Positions 18,224-25,933 of a DNA stretch of 64,000 nucleotides are shown piece after piece (positions within the stretch are counted from its first letter, which is position 1; each line of letters starts with the position of its first letter). The position numbers and the translations under genes were made by a program. The stretch comes from JAEUIE01 sp046350055 (GTDB lineage Bacteria > Planctomycetota > Planctomycetia > Gemmatales > HRBIN36), in NCBI GenBank assembly GCA_046350055.1, contig JAXMBC010000001.1, forward strand, positions 2,046,001 to 2,110,000, written 5' to 3'. The notes beneath the pieces are model-generated. The model did no database searches. It was not told the DNA's origin and was given only the letters and a program-made list of their open reading frames with translations.

Positions 18224-21022
18224 TTACTCGGTCTCCAGCCAGTTCGGCCCGGAACTGACATCAACATCCACAGGTACGTCGAGCTTCATGGCATGTGCCA
18301 TCTCGTACTTGACCATCTCCGCAACCTGTTTCACGATGGGTGTCTCCGCTTCCAATACCAGTTCATCGTGAATCTGTAGCAGCATACGGGCAGGCAGGTG
18401 CTCCTTCTCCAGGCGATGATGGATGTGGAGCATCGCATACTTCATGAGATCAGCAGCCGAGCCTTGAATCACGGTGTTGACTGCTTCGCGTTCCGGCTGA
18501 TTCCGCATCTTGTAGCTCGACTTGGCCCGGATGCCGGTAATCTCGCGACGTCTGCCCGCAATGGTCGTCACATAGCCTAGCTGCCGCGCATCGCTGAGCA
18601 CCTTGTCCTGAAAGGCCACCACGCCGGGGTACTTGGCGAAATAGCCATCGATAAACGTTGCAGCTTCGTCCTTGGAGATGCCTAGCGTATTGGCCAGACC
18701 ATACGGGCTCAGGCCATAGAGCACACCAAAGTTCACCACCTTGGCCACTCGCCGTTGATCGCTGGTGACATCCTTCTCCGCAATTCCAAACACCTGGGCT
18801 GCAACGAAACTGTGAATATCGCGGTTCTCGCGGAAGGCCTGCAACAGCGCTGTATCCTGCGACAGATGAGCGAACACCCGCAGCTCAATCTGCGAGTAGT
18901 CGGCTGTGATCAGCGTGTAGCCGGGGCTGGCGACGAAGGCTTTACGAATTGCCCGGCCCTGGTCGGTCCGCATGGGGATGTTCTGCAGATTCGGGTTGCT
19001 GCCACTGAGCCGGCCTGTTGCTGCTACCGTCTGATTCAGTTGGCCATGCAATCGATGATCGCGATGATCGACCTGACTGGGCAAGGCATCCAAGTAGGTG
19101 CCTTTCAGCTTCATCAACTGGCGGTAGTTGATGATCAGCTTCGGTAATTCATACCCTTCAGTTGCCAAATCCTCCAGCACATCCTGATTGGTAGACGCTT
19201 CGCCTGTCTGGGCTGTCTTCTTGCCTTTGGGCAGTTTCAACTCTTCGAAGAGAATCTCCCGTAACTGCATTGGCGAGTCGATGTTGAACTTCCGTCCGGC
19301 CAGTCCATAAATCTGCTGCTCGAGCGTCTTGAGCTGTTCGGTGTAGTCAGCAGAGAGCTGTTCCAGCAGCTTGACGTCGAGACAAACCCCCGTCTCCTCC
19401 ATCGCCATCAGCACTGCCATCAATGGCAGTTCCATCTCCCGGTAGATGGTGGTGAGTTGCTTCTGCTCCAATTCCTTTTCCAGCATCTGACAGAGCCGGA
19501 AGGCGATGTCTACCTCTTCCGCTGCGTACGGGGCCACTTCCGTGGTGTTGACACTCTCCAGCGGACGGCTGAACTTCCCTTCGCCCAGTAGTTTGGACCA
19601 GGGTAAAGGACTGTGATCGAGATGCCGACGGGCCAGATCCGCCAGACTGTGAGAACGCTCACCCGCCTGCAGCAGATAGCTGGCAATCATGGCATCGCCT
19701 GTTACACCTTGCACCGTGATTCCACGATGATGCAGCAGAGCTAACTCGAACTTGAGATTATGCCCGAACTTGTGAACCTTGGCATCTTCCAGCAGTGGCT
19801 TTAGTTTCTTGAGCACATCGGGCTCATCGAGCAGTTTCTGACCCCCTCCAACTCCCCCTTGGTAAGGGGGAGAGGTACCGGGTCCACGAAGGGGGAGATA
19901 GTACCCGGTGCCACTCTGCCAGCAGAGTGCGATGCCCACGAGGGCAGCTTGCCGCGGGTTGTCGGTGGTGGTCAGCAGCTTGATGGCAAATCTAGGCTGC
20001 TGCCGGAGTGTGGTCATCAACTCAGTGAGCTTGGTGGGTGTATCGACCAGTTCGTACTTTGCCTGCCACTCAGCTTCTTCGAGGAACAGCCCTTGCGGAT
20101 CGATGATGACTTCTTCGTCATCGTCATCGCCCATATCGAAAAGAGTCCGCTGCTTCCTGGCCTTGGCCATCTTTTTGCCGACTTCAGCACGAAGCTCAGT
20201 CGCCAGACGGCTGAAGCCCAATTCGGTGTAGTAGGCCAGCAGGCTCTTCGCATCAGGTTCCTGCAGCTTCCAGCCTTCCCAGTCGATATCGAGAGCAACG
20301 TTGGTATCGAGCTTTACCAGTTTGCGTGACAATTCCAGCACGCTCTGATGCGTCTCCAGGTTCTCCTTCATCTTGCTCTTTTTCATCTCAGGCAATGCAG
20401 CAAGGATGCCTTCGAGTGTTCGATACTCCTGCAAGAGCTTGGCAGCGGTCTTGACGCCGATACCGGGGATGCCGGGGACGTTGTCCACACTGTCGCCAGT
20501 GAGGGCGAGGAGATCGATCACCTGGCTCGGCTGAATGCCCCAGTCTTCGAGCAGTTCCGGGACGCCGAAAATCATGTCCTTGCGGGCGTTGTAGAGGTGA
20601 ATCCTGTCGTTGATGAGTTGCCTGCAATCCTTGTCGCTGGTGCAGATCGCGACTTCCATGCCACGGTTGGCGAAAGCGACAGCGAGAGTCGCGAGCACAT
20701 CGTCTGCCTCGAAGCCTGCGACTTCGACGGCCGGGATGCGCATCGCCTTGAGCAGCGTGCGGATGCCTTGCAGTTGCCCGTAGAGATCATCGGGCATGGG
20801 CGAACGATGGGCCTTGTACTGGTCGTACAGATGATCACGGAACGTCGGTCCCTTGGGGTCGAACACGCAGATGAGATATTCCGGCCTCCGCTTCCGCAGC
20901 CGGTTCATGTCGTTGGCAAAGCCGAAGATGGCATTGGTCGGCTGCCCCGCGGGCCCCGTCATCATCGGCACCGCATGGAACACCTGGTAGAGCAGCGAAT
21001 GGGAATCGATTAGGTAGACCAC
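18224..21022 (-). CDS. polA: DNA polymerase I
   Basis: A 932-residue family A polymerase for repair and Okazaki-fragment processing. The N-terminal 5' nuclease (about 1-290) shows the metal-binding pattern (LIDSHSLLYQVFHA, VFDPKGPTFR, VEVAGFEADDVLA). The polymerase domain is complete: motif A DYSQIELRVFAHLS, motif B RRVAKVVNFGVLYG and motif C IHDELVLE. The middle 3'-5' exonuclease domain seems to have lost its metal ligands: where E. coli has FDTETD this protein has FAIKLLTT, and the later Asp positions read NLKFE and YAAEEVD. A palindromic repeat is translated in frame inside this domain (around residues 380-395). The membrane-protein gene downstream follows directly. Confidence 0.96.
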   Translation of the reverse strand: MVYLIDSHSLLYQVFHAVPMMTGPAGQPTNAIFGFANDMNRLRKRRPEYLICVFDPKGPTFRDHLYDQYKAHRSPMPDDLYGQLQGIRTLLKAMRIPAVEVAGFEADDVLATLAVAFANRGMEVAICTSDKDCRQLINDRIHLYNARKDMIFGVPELLEDWGIQPSQVIDLLALTGDSVDNVPGIPGIGVKTAAKLLQEYRTLEGILAALPEMKKSKMKENLETHQSVLELSRKLVKLDTNVALDIDWEGWKLQEPDAKSLLAYYTELGFSRLATELRAEVGKKMAKARKQRTLFDMGDDDDEEVIIDPQGLFLEEAEWQAKYELVDTPTKLTELMTTLRQQPRFAIKLLTTTDNPRQAALVGIALCWQSGTGYYLPLRGPGTSPPYQGGVGGGQKLLDEPDVLKKLKPLLEDAKVHKFGHNLKFELALLHHRGITVQGVTGDAMIASYLLQAGERSHSLADLARRHLDHSPLPWSKLLGEGKFSRPLESVNTTEVAPYAAEEVDIAFRLCQMLEKELEQKQLTTIYREMELPLMAVLMAMEETGVCLDVKLLEQLSADYTEQLKTLEQQIYGLAGRKFNIDSPMQLREILFEELKLPKGKKTAQTGEASTNQDVLEDLATEGYELPKLIINYRQLMKLKGTYLDALPSQVDHRDHRLHGQLNQTVAATGRLSGSNPNLQNIPMRTDQGRAIRKAFVASPGYTLITADYSQIELRVFAHLSQDTALLQAFRENRDIHSFVAAQVFGIAEKDVTSDQRRVAKVVNFGVLYGLSPYGLANTLGISKDEAATFIDGYFAKYPGVVAFQDKVLSDARQLGYVTTIAGRRREITGIRAKSSYKMRNQPEREAVNTVIQGSAADLMKYAMLHIHHRLEKEHLPARMLLQIHDELVLEAETPIVKQVAEMVKYEMAHAMKLDVPVDVDVSSGPNWLETE
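19848..19915. repeat. Palindromic repeat element inside polA
   Basis: A G/C-run palindrome: a perfect 9-bp stem (19852-19860 with 19864-19872, loop GGT), followed by a second inverted pair built on ACCGGGT and ACCCGGT. On the coding strand it is read as GTSPPYQGGVGGGQ, the typical translation of a dispersed intergenic repeat family seen in several bacterial phyla. It keeps the polA frame open and falls in a surface loop of the degenerate exonuclease domain. No second copy was noticed in this window. Confidence 0.75.
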
Positions 21023-21199
21023 ACATCATTCCATGGAGTGATGGGGTATAACCTATCCAGCGGGACGGCGGGTGGTTAGACGGTGAGCTTCTATGTTAGA
21101 GGGTTGATAGCAGGTGGAAGGAGTTGGTAGAGTGGGATAAGGATTAGACACAATTGCTAATGTCTATTTTTCAGTCTGCCCGGAAGGGGGAGGTGTGCG

Positions 21200-21517
21200 A
21201 TGGCGTTCGCTCGACTCGGAAATCGCCACGACTCCTGGGTAGCGTTTTGCAAACAGTACCGAGAACTGCTCGCTGGTACCGGACTGCCGGAGGCGGTTAT
21301 CCAGAGCGAGCACCTTTTTCGGGACCTCCTGCGTGTTGGGTCGGCGGTCAGTCGGCGTATAGTTATCGCGCTGACGGATCTGTCCGACGAGCAGTGGGCT
21401 GGGTTGGAACGGTTCGTGGCAGTATTTTTCCGAGAGTGTGAGTCTTTCGCACCACTAGAATTGTTCCCGGCCTTCCGGCAAGAGGCCGAGCGGCGCGGCA
21501 GCAACTTCCGCGCGTGA
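21200..21517 (+). CDS. Small protein of unknown function, first gene of an immunity-like cluster
   Basis: A 105-residue soluble protein, Arg- and Glu-rich and mostly helical (DSWVAFCKQYRELLAGTGLP near the start). I do not recognise a family. The ATG at 21200 has a strong ribosome site (GGAAGGGGGAGG). It is the first of three small same-strand genes with good ribosome sites; the third is a barstar. Base composition of this block looks more GC-rich than the neighbouring genes. Its size, charge and place fit a small toxin-immunity or regulatory protein, but that is inferred from context only. Confidence 0.6.
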   Translation: MAFARLGNRHDSWVAFCKQYRELLAGTGLPEAVIQSEHLFRDLLRVGSAVSRRIVIALTDLSDEQWAGLERFVAVFFRECESFAPLELFPAFRQEAERRGSNFRA

Positions 21518-21567
21518 TCTGGCCAGTTTGCTGAGTGGGGTCGATCGAGGGAGGAGGGCTTTGCGGC

Positions 21568-21816
21568 ATGAGAGTTCTACGGTCAGCGGACATCGTGGCT
21601 ACAATCGACCAGTACTTGGCTGGCCAGCTCGACGCTGCCGGACTGGAGGCGTGGGCCGAGCGGTGGGAGATAGCCGAAGATGTCGAGTACGCAAATGCGG
21701 AGCGAGAGGCGGTGGTTGAGGCGCTGTACCTTCTAGCCAATCCAGAGATCAATGGGGAACTCACCCTGGCCCATGTTCAGCAGGTGCGAGCTGACCTCCA
21801 AGTTAACGTTGGTTAG
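21568..21816 (+). CDS. Small acidic protein beside barstar
   Basis: An 82-residue strongly acidic helical protein (about 15 Glu/Asp against few basic residues), beginning MRVLRSADIVATIDQYL. The start at 21568 is supported by GGGAGGAGGG about nine bases before; an upstream ATG at 21535 in the same frame lacks such a site. The sequence pattern (a DQYL-x-G-x-LDAAGLEAWAE stretch with a repeated A-x-x-EA rhythm) resembles small colicin/bacteriocin immunity-like proteins, but I cannot assign it firmly. It lies 42 bases before the barstar gene, with which it is probably transcribed. Confidence 0.6.
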   Translation: MRVLRSADIVATIDQYLAGQLDAAGLEAWAERWEIAEDVEYANAEREAVVEALYLLANPEINGELTLAHVQQVRADLQVNVG

Positions 21817-21858
21817 CCGCAATGCCATGCCCACTCTGAGGTGAGGAGAGGAGGACAC

Positions 21859-22197
21859 ATGACAATCGTGCGAATTGAATGCAGTAGGATCACCGATTGG
21901 GATTCTTTTCACACGGCCTTCGCCACAGCATTCGGTTTTCCCAGCTTCTATGGCCGGAATATGGATGCTTGGATTGACTGCATGAGCTACCTGGACGATC
22001 CGGAGGCGGGGATGTCCACTGTCACCGTGCCGGTTGGCGAAGTTCTGGCCCTACATCTCGATGGAGTGAACGAATTCGCCATCAGGTGTCCGGAACTATA
22101 CACCGCGCTAATCGAAAGTGCAGCTTTCGTCAATTGGCGGCGGTCGTCAGAGGGGAACAAAGCGATCCTGGCCCTTGCATTCTACAAGAACACATAA
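21859..22197 (+). CDS. Barstar-family ribonuclease inhibitor
   Basis: A 112-residue protein of the barstar family, which binds and blocks barnase-type ribonucleases in the cytoplasm. The hallmark is FGFPSFYGRNMDAWIDCMSY (about 24-43), with the Tyr-Gly-Arg-Asn and the Trp/Asp-Cys pattern of the inhibitory helix. The acid-rich surface after it (LDDPEAG) fits. The start ATG at 21859 follows GAGGAGAGGAGG. No barnase gene is seen anywhere in the window, so this is an orphan inhibitor, possibly protecting against toxins delivered from other cells. It follows two other small genes on the same strand. Confidence 0.85.
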   Translation: MTIVRIECSRITDWDSFHTAFATAFGFPSFYGRNMDAWIDCMSYLDDPEAGMSTVTVPVGEVLALHLDGVNEFAIRCPELYTALIESAAFVNWRRSSEGNKAILALAFYKNT

Positions 22198-22264
22198 CAG
22201 GGGAATTGCACTTCTTCACAATGCTCGACAGAATGCACACACAACTTCCTGGGAACCAACACCA

Positions 22265-22684
22265 GTGCGGCCACAGCCTTTGATCTGCGTGAATGATGTC
22301 GAAGCGAGCAGCCGATGGTACCAGCGGTTGCTCGGCTGTGAGAGTGCGCATGGTGGACCGAATTACGAACGGCTTGTTGTTTCCGGCAAACTCGTCTTGC
22401 AGTTGCATCGCTGGGAAGAGGAGCATCATCATGGAGCCATTGGCGATCCGACCAATCTGCCTCCTGGCAACGGGCTGCTCTTGTGGTTTGAGGTGGATGA
22501 CATCGACGCGGCGGTAGCTCGGGCCACGGAGATGGGAGTGGAAGTCATCCTTCCTCGCCATCGGAATCCGCCAGACGGGAATGGCGGCCCCAATCACTGG
22601 GAAATCTGGATACGTGATCTCGATGGTTACAAGGTGGTCCTGGCCAGTCCCGACGGCACCGCTGATGGTAACTGGCAACCCTGA
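22265..22684 (+). CDS. VOC-family (glyoxalase-like) protein with doubtful N-terminus
   Basis: A vicinal-oxygen-chelate protein of about 139 residues (PLICVNDVEASSRWYQRLLGC, GNGLLLWFEVDDIDAAVARA, HWEIWIRDLDGYKVVLASP). These folds bind a metal and act as dioxygenases, isomerases or resistance proteins. Histidine LQLHRW and a final Glu-like ligand are plausible; the substrate is unknown. GTG 22265 is used because no ATG exists in this frame nearby. The codons before it (SWEPTPV) also look like family sequence. An out-of-frame ATG at 22233 would join if a CA repeat were two bases shorter, so the annotated start may be artificial. Confidence 0.75.
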   Translation: MRPQPLICVNDVEASSRWYQRLLGCESAHGGPNYERLVVSGKLVLQLHRWEEEHHHGAIGDPTNLPPGNGLLLWFEVDDIDAAVARATEMGVEVILPRHRNPPDGNGGPNHWEIWIRDLDGYKVVLASPDGTADGNWQP

Positions 22685-22784
22685 CCTGCACCACATCTTC
22701 ACGCAGCCAGCCATGCCCTTGCACCACCAAGCCGGTAGAGTATGATCAGGCTCCTGTCACATTTCACCTCTTTGGGAGGCAATC

Positions 22785-23192
22785 ATGTTTCGGTTCACAC
22801 AAGTATTGTTAGCCATGCTACTTATGATCACCTTCATGCTGGCCAAAGACAGTGATGATGCCAAGCAGGAACTGGAGAAGTTCCAGGGCTCATGGAAACT
22901 TGTGGGGAATGACGAGGTCACCCTTACTTTCAAGGGCAACGAGTACGAGTTCAATGCCGGCGAAGTCGAGAAAGGCAAGATGAGCTTCAACCCCGGCAAG
23001 AAGCCGGCCCAGGTGGATGTGGAGATCACCGAAGGCAACGATGCGGGAAAGAAACAGGTGGGCATCTATGAATGGAAAGACGGCAAGGTCAAGTTCTGTT
23101 TCGGCCCCGCCGGTTCCAACAAGCGTCCTGAAAACTTTGATAAGACTGATGAAGAGCACATCACCTTCGAATTCGAGAAGGTGAAGAAGTAA
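22785..23192 (+). CDS. Secreted TIGR03067-like protein
   Basis: A 135-residue protein with a signal peptide (FTQVLLAMLLMITFMLA). The mature part starts with ELEKFQGSWKLV, the beginning of the TIGR03067 domain abundant in planctomycetes, and has a beta-rich pattern with GNEYEFNAGEVEKGKM and KVKFCFGPAG. The domain resembles a lipocalin-like small beta-barrel; its role is unknown. ATG 22785 has GGGAGG eight bases upstream. It is followed after six bases by a tiny membrane-protein gene, likely in the same transcript. Confidence 0.85.
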   Translation: MFRFTQVLLAMLLMITFMLAKDSDDAKQELEKFQGSWKLVGNDEVTLTFKGNEYEFNAGEVEKGKMSFNPGKKPAQVDVEITEGNDAGKKQVGIYEWKDGKVKFCFGPAGSNKRPENFDKTDEEHITFEFEKVKK

Positions 23193-23198
23193 CCATCG

Positions 23199-23378
23199 AT
23201 GAAACCCCCGGAAGCCCGGCGTGTGCCGGGCTGGCTCATACTCCTGATCGTCGCTGGCGTTCCCACCCTGGTGACCATCGTCGGTTCCCTGCTTGGGGCG
23301 CATGCCATTGAGATTGTGGTTTTCTCGATCCTGTGTCTGTTCTCCGTAGCGCTGATGTTCTTCTACGCGCTGGGGTAG
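23199..23378 (+). CDS. 59-residue two-helix membrane protein
   Basis: A very short gene directly after the TIGR03067-like gene, with ATG at 23199 and TAG at 23376. The 59 residues start with a basic stretch (MKPPEARRVPGW) and contain two hydrophobic helices (about 13-33 and 37-57) with a short loop. Its ribosome site (AAGAAG) overlaps the end of the previous gene, which supports coupling. No family is recognised. The helical pair and basic N-terminus suggest an inner-membrane protein with cytoplasmic N-terminus. Confidence 0.6.
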   Translation: MKPPEARRVPGWLILLIVAGVPTLVTIVGSLLGAHAIEIVVFSILCLFSVALMFFYALG

Positions 23379-23492
23379 TGACGACGTTCTTTTCAAGTTG
23401 ACATGCCTGCATGACTGTGAGCTAATGCCTGCAATTGTCTGGGTGCATAGGCCAGATGGATAACCTACCAGCACAACCCTGCTACTGGTGAT

Positions 23493-25847
23493 ATGAAGCG
23501 ATTACTGCAACCACTTGCTGGCATCACCGTAGTGCTTTTGGGCTGTCTGGCATTAGCCGCGCCATTCGCTGTAGAGAAACTCGCAGCTTCGCTGCTTGGA
23601 TTCTTGATGCTGGGCAAAGGGCTGCTCGAAGTCTTTCATGCTTACCGTGTGAGTAATCGTGAGAGAAGCAATGCAGCATTCCTGAGCAGCGTCATGTCTA
23701 TTCTGGCTGGTCTGCTGCTGCTGTCTCATTCCAAGTTAGTCATCACCGGCCAGGCAGTGTTGCTTGGCCTTTCCTTTGGCATCGACGGCTTCGGACAAGT
23801 GATTGCTGCTCTGCGCAGCAGGGATAAACCCGGCTGGCTTTCACACTTCACGGATGGAGTTATCAGTGCGCTGCTCGGCGTGGCCATCTCCATGCAATGG
23901 CCCGTTTCCGGTATCGTCAGTCTCGGCCTGACCGTGGGACTTCGTCTGATCTCTTCGGGCTGGGCCATGATATTGGGTCGATCGGATTCCCCACCAGTTT
24001 CAGAAGATGATCTGCATCGGATGCATCCCAATACCGGACTGGGTCTGCCTGCTCACGATACTTTCGCCAGACTGCGTGAAGCAGTTGAGAAAGAAATTCT
24101 GACACGCCGGAGCATTGATCGGTACTGGTGGATCGTGTTTCTTGTCGTGTTCTTTGCCATTCATGTAGGCCGCATGGATGCGGAATGGAACCTCGTTGGA
24201 TTCATCTCACCGGGAGTGGCCGTTGTTGGCGATGTGCTCTATGCCTTGCTCCTCTCCTGGGGAGTGGTTTTGCCGGTGCGACTTGGCTGGCGCAAGTTGA
24301 CGAGTAGCCTGGAACGCCGCGCATGGATGCGGAAGCTGGCTCAACAGGGTGATGAAGCAGTCAGCCTTCGCCGCAGTCTGGTCGACACCTGGCTGCATAG
24401 GCGATTTCGTTTTGCCTTGCAGTACAGCCAGGCCCGAAAGTCACCAACGTCTGCTTTTGCCTGGGGCTTGCATATCGGCTTGCCTCTGACTGCTGTGCTG
24501 ATCGCTCTCAATCCCATCTGGGGATTGAGCTGGTATTTCAATACGGAAAACTGGGCTACGGGTGCATGGGAACGATGGACGGAATACCGTGTTGATGATT
24601 GGCGTGAGCACATGGTGCAGGAAGTCAGGAAGGAGTATGTGAGCCTGGGAGGCAAGGAAGCAGACTTGGCACGCATCAAACTCCAGGATGTCCCTGCCGA
24701 CAAAGACTTCAGCTTCATCGTGATCGGTGATACGGGCGAAGGAGATGCTTCACAGCATGTACTCCGCGACCGACTTGTTCTGCTGGGCCAGCGTCCAGAC
24801 ATCAAGTTTCTGGTGCTGTCCTCGGATGTCATCTATCCGTCAGGTGCCATGAAAGACTACGAGCCTAAATTCTATCTGCCGTTCAAGGGATTCAGTAAGC
24901 CCATCTATGCCATACCGGGCAACCATGACTGGTACGATGCCCTGGAAGCATTTACTGCCAACTTCTTTGAACCCACCGCAGCCCGTACTGCCATGCGTGC
25001 TCGTCGGGCTGTGGACCATGGCCTGACCACCACGACAGAAAAGCGCATAGACCAACTGATTGAAGAAGCTGCCCGTTTGCGAGGCCTGTATGGCGTCAGT
25101 ACCGGGCATCAGCGGACACCCTTTCTTGAGATACACACAGATCAGTTTTCGCTCATCCTCGTCGACACAGGGATTTTGCGCAGTTCCGATCCAGAACAAC
25201 TGCGCTGGCTGGAAGCTGCTCTCAAGCGTGCTCAGGGGCATTTCACCATGGCCATCCTGGGCCATCCACTGTTTGCAGGTGGACAGTATCAGGGTGCGAC
25301 AGAGAAGACGTTTGCGGACATTCATCAAATGCTGCGCGACCATGGTGTTCAAATCGCGATGGGTGGTGACACCCACTATTTCGAGTACTACAAGGAGTCG
25401 TACCAGAACAACCAGATGAGCAGCACGATGCACCATTTCGTCAATGGCGGGGGTGGTGCTTACCTTGCTCTGGGAACACCACTGGGCTGGCCCAGGCAAC
25501 CACCCGTTGCGGACTGTGGCTTCTATCCACGAAAAGACGAGATCGTTGCCAAGCTCGACAGGGAAACACCTCTCTGGAAGCTGCCGCTCTGGCTGTGGGT
25601 GAAGAAACTGGGTGGCTGGCCTTTCAATGCTGAAGGCATCGCCAGTGCGTTCAACTTTAACCTTGCCCCGTTCTTCCAAAGCTTCGTTGAGGTTCGTGTC
25701 GAATCATCCAGGAACTCAGTCCGTATCATTCCCCACGGCGTCCTGGGGCCGTTGCAATGGCGCGATTTACAGGTCTTTGGCCAGGTGATTCCGACAGGCA
25801 AAAAGCCGGAAGATGGAGTCGAATTTGTATTCTCCATGGTCCGGTAA
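23493..25847 (+). CDS. HdeD-like membrane domain fused to a metallophosphoesterase
   Basis: A 784-residue protein. The N-terminal 180 residues have about six short hydrophobic helices in the manner of HdeD/short-repeat membrane proteins (LLGFLMLGKGLLEVFHA). Two further membrane segments lie near 210-230 and 240-265, and one near 325-345. The rest is a calcineurin-type phosphoesterase: VIGDTGEG (first metal Asp), LSSDVIYP, GNHDWYD, LGHPLF and GGDTHYFEYY. Motif 2 has Ser where Gly is usual, and the last motif is less regular than GHxH. The enzyme likely hydrolyses a phosphoester on the outer side of the membrane. The substrate is unknown. Few known proteins pair these domains. Confidence 0.85.
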   Translation: MKRLLQPLAGITVVLLGCLALAAPFAVEKLAASLLGFLMLGKGLLEVFHAYRVSNRERSNAAFLSSVMSILAGLLLLSHSKLVITGQAVLLGLSFGIDGFGQVIAALRSRDKPGWLSHFTDGVISALLGVAISMQWPVSGIVSLGLTVGLRLISSGWAMILGRSDSPPVSEDDLHRMHPNTGLGLPAHDTFARLREAVEKEILTRRSIDRYWWIVFLVVFFAIHVGRMDAEWNLVGFISPGVAVVGDVLYALLLSWGVVLPVRLGWRKLTSSLERRAWMRKLAQQGDEAVSLRRSLVDTWLHRRFRFALQYSQARKSPTSAFAWGLHIGLPLTAVLIALNPIWGLSWYFNTENWATGAWERWTEYRVDDWREHMVQEVRKEYVSLGGKEADLARIKLQDVPADKDFSFIVIGDTGEGDASQHVLRDRLVLLGQRPDIKFLVLSSDVIYPSGAMKDYEPKFYLPFKGFSKPIYAIPGNHDWYDALEAFTANFFEPTAARTAMRARRAVDHGLTTTTEKRIDQLIEEAARLRGLYGVSTGHQRTPFLEIHTDQFSLILVDTGILRSSDPEQLRWLEAALKRAQGHFTMAILGHPLFAGGQYQGATEKTFADIHQMLRDHGVQIAMGGDTHYFEYYKESYQNNQMSSTMHHFVNGGGGAYLALGTPLGWPRQPPVADCGFYPRKDEIVAKLDRETPLWKLPLWLWVKKLGGWPFNAEGIASAFNFNLAPFFQSFVEVRVESSRNSVRIIPHGVLGPLQWRDLQVFGQVIPTGKKPEDGVEFVFSMVR

Positions 25848-25933
25848 CAAACTGCTTGCAGTCCTCCCCCGCTTGTGTATGCTCATTCTCCTGCCTGCTG
25901 ATCATTCCCACCGTGCTTCTCCTGGAGTTCCCC

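Noticed and set aside
19840..19920. An intein or domain insertion in polA
   Set aside because: Only about 15 residues, no splicing motifs; it reads as a translated palindromic repeat.
21200..22197. A toxin-antitoxin operon
   Set aside because: No toxin gene; barstar inhibits secreted-type ribonucleases and no barnase-like frame is present.
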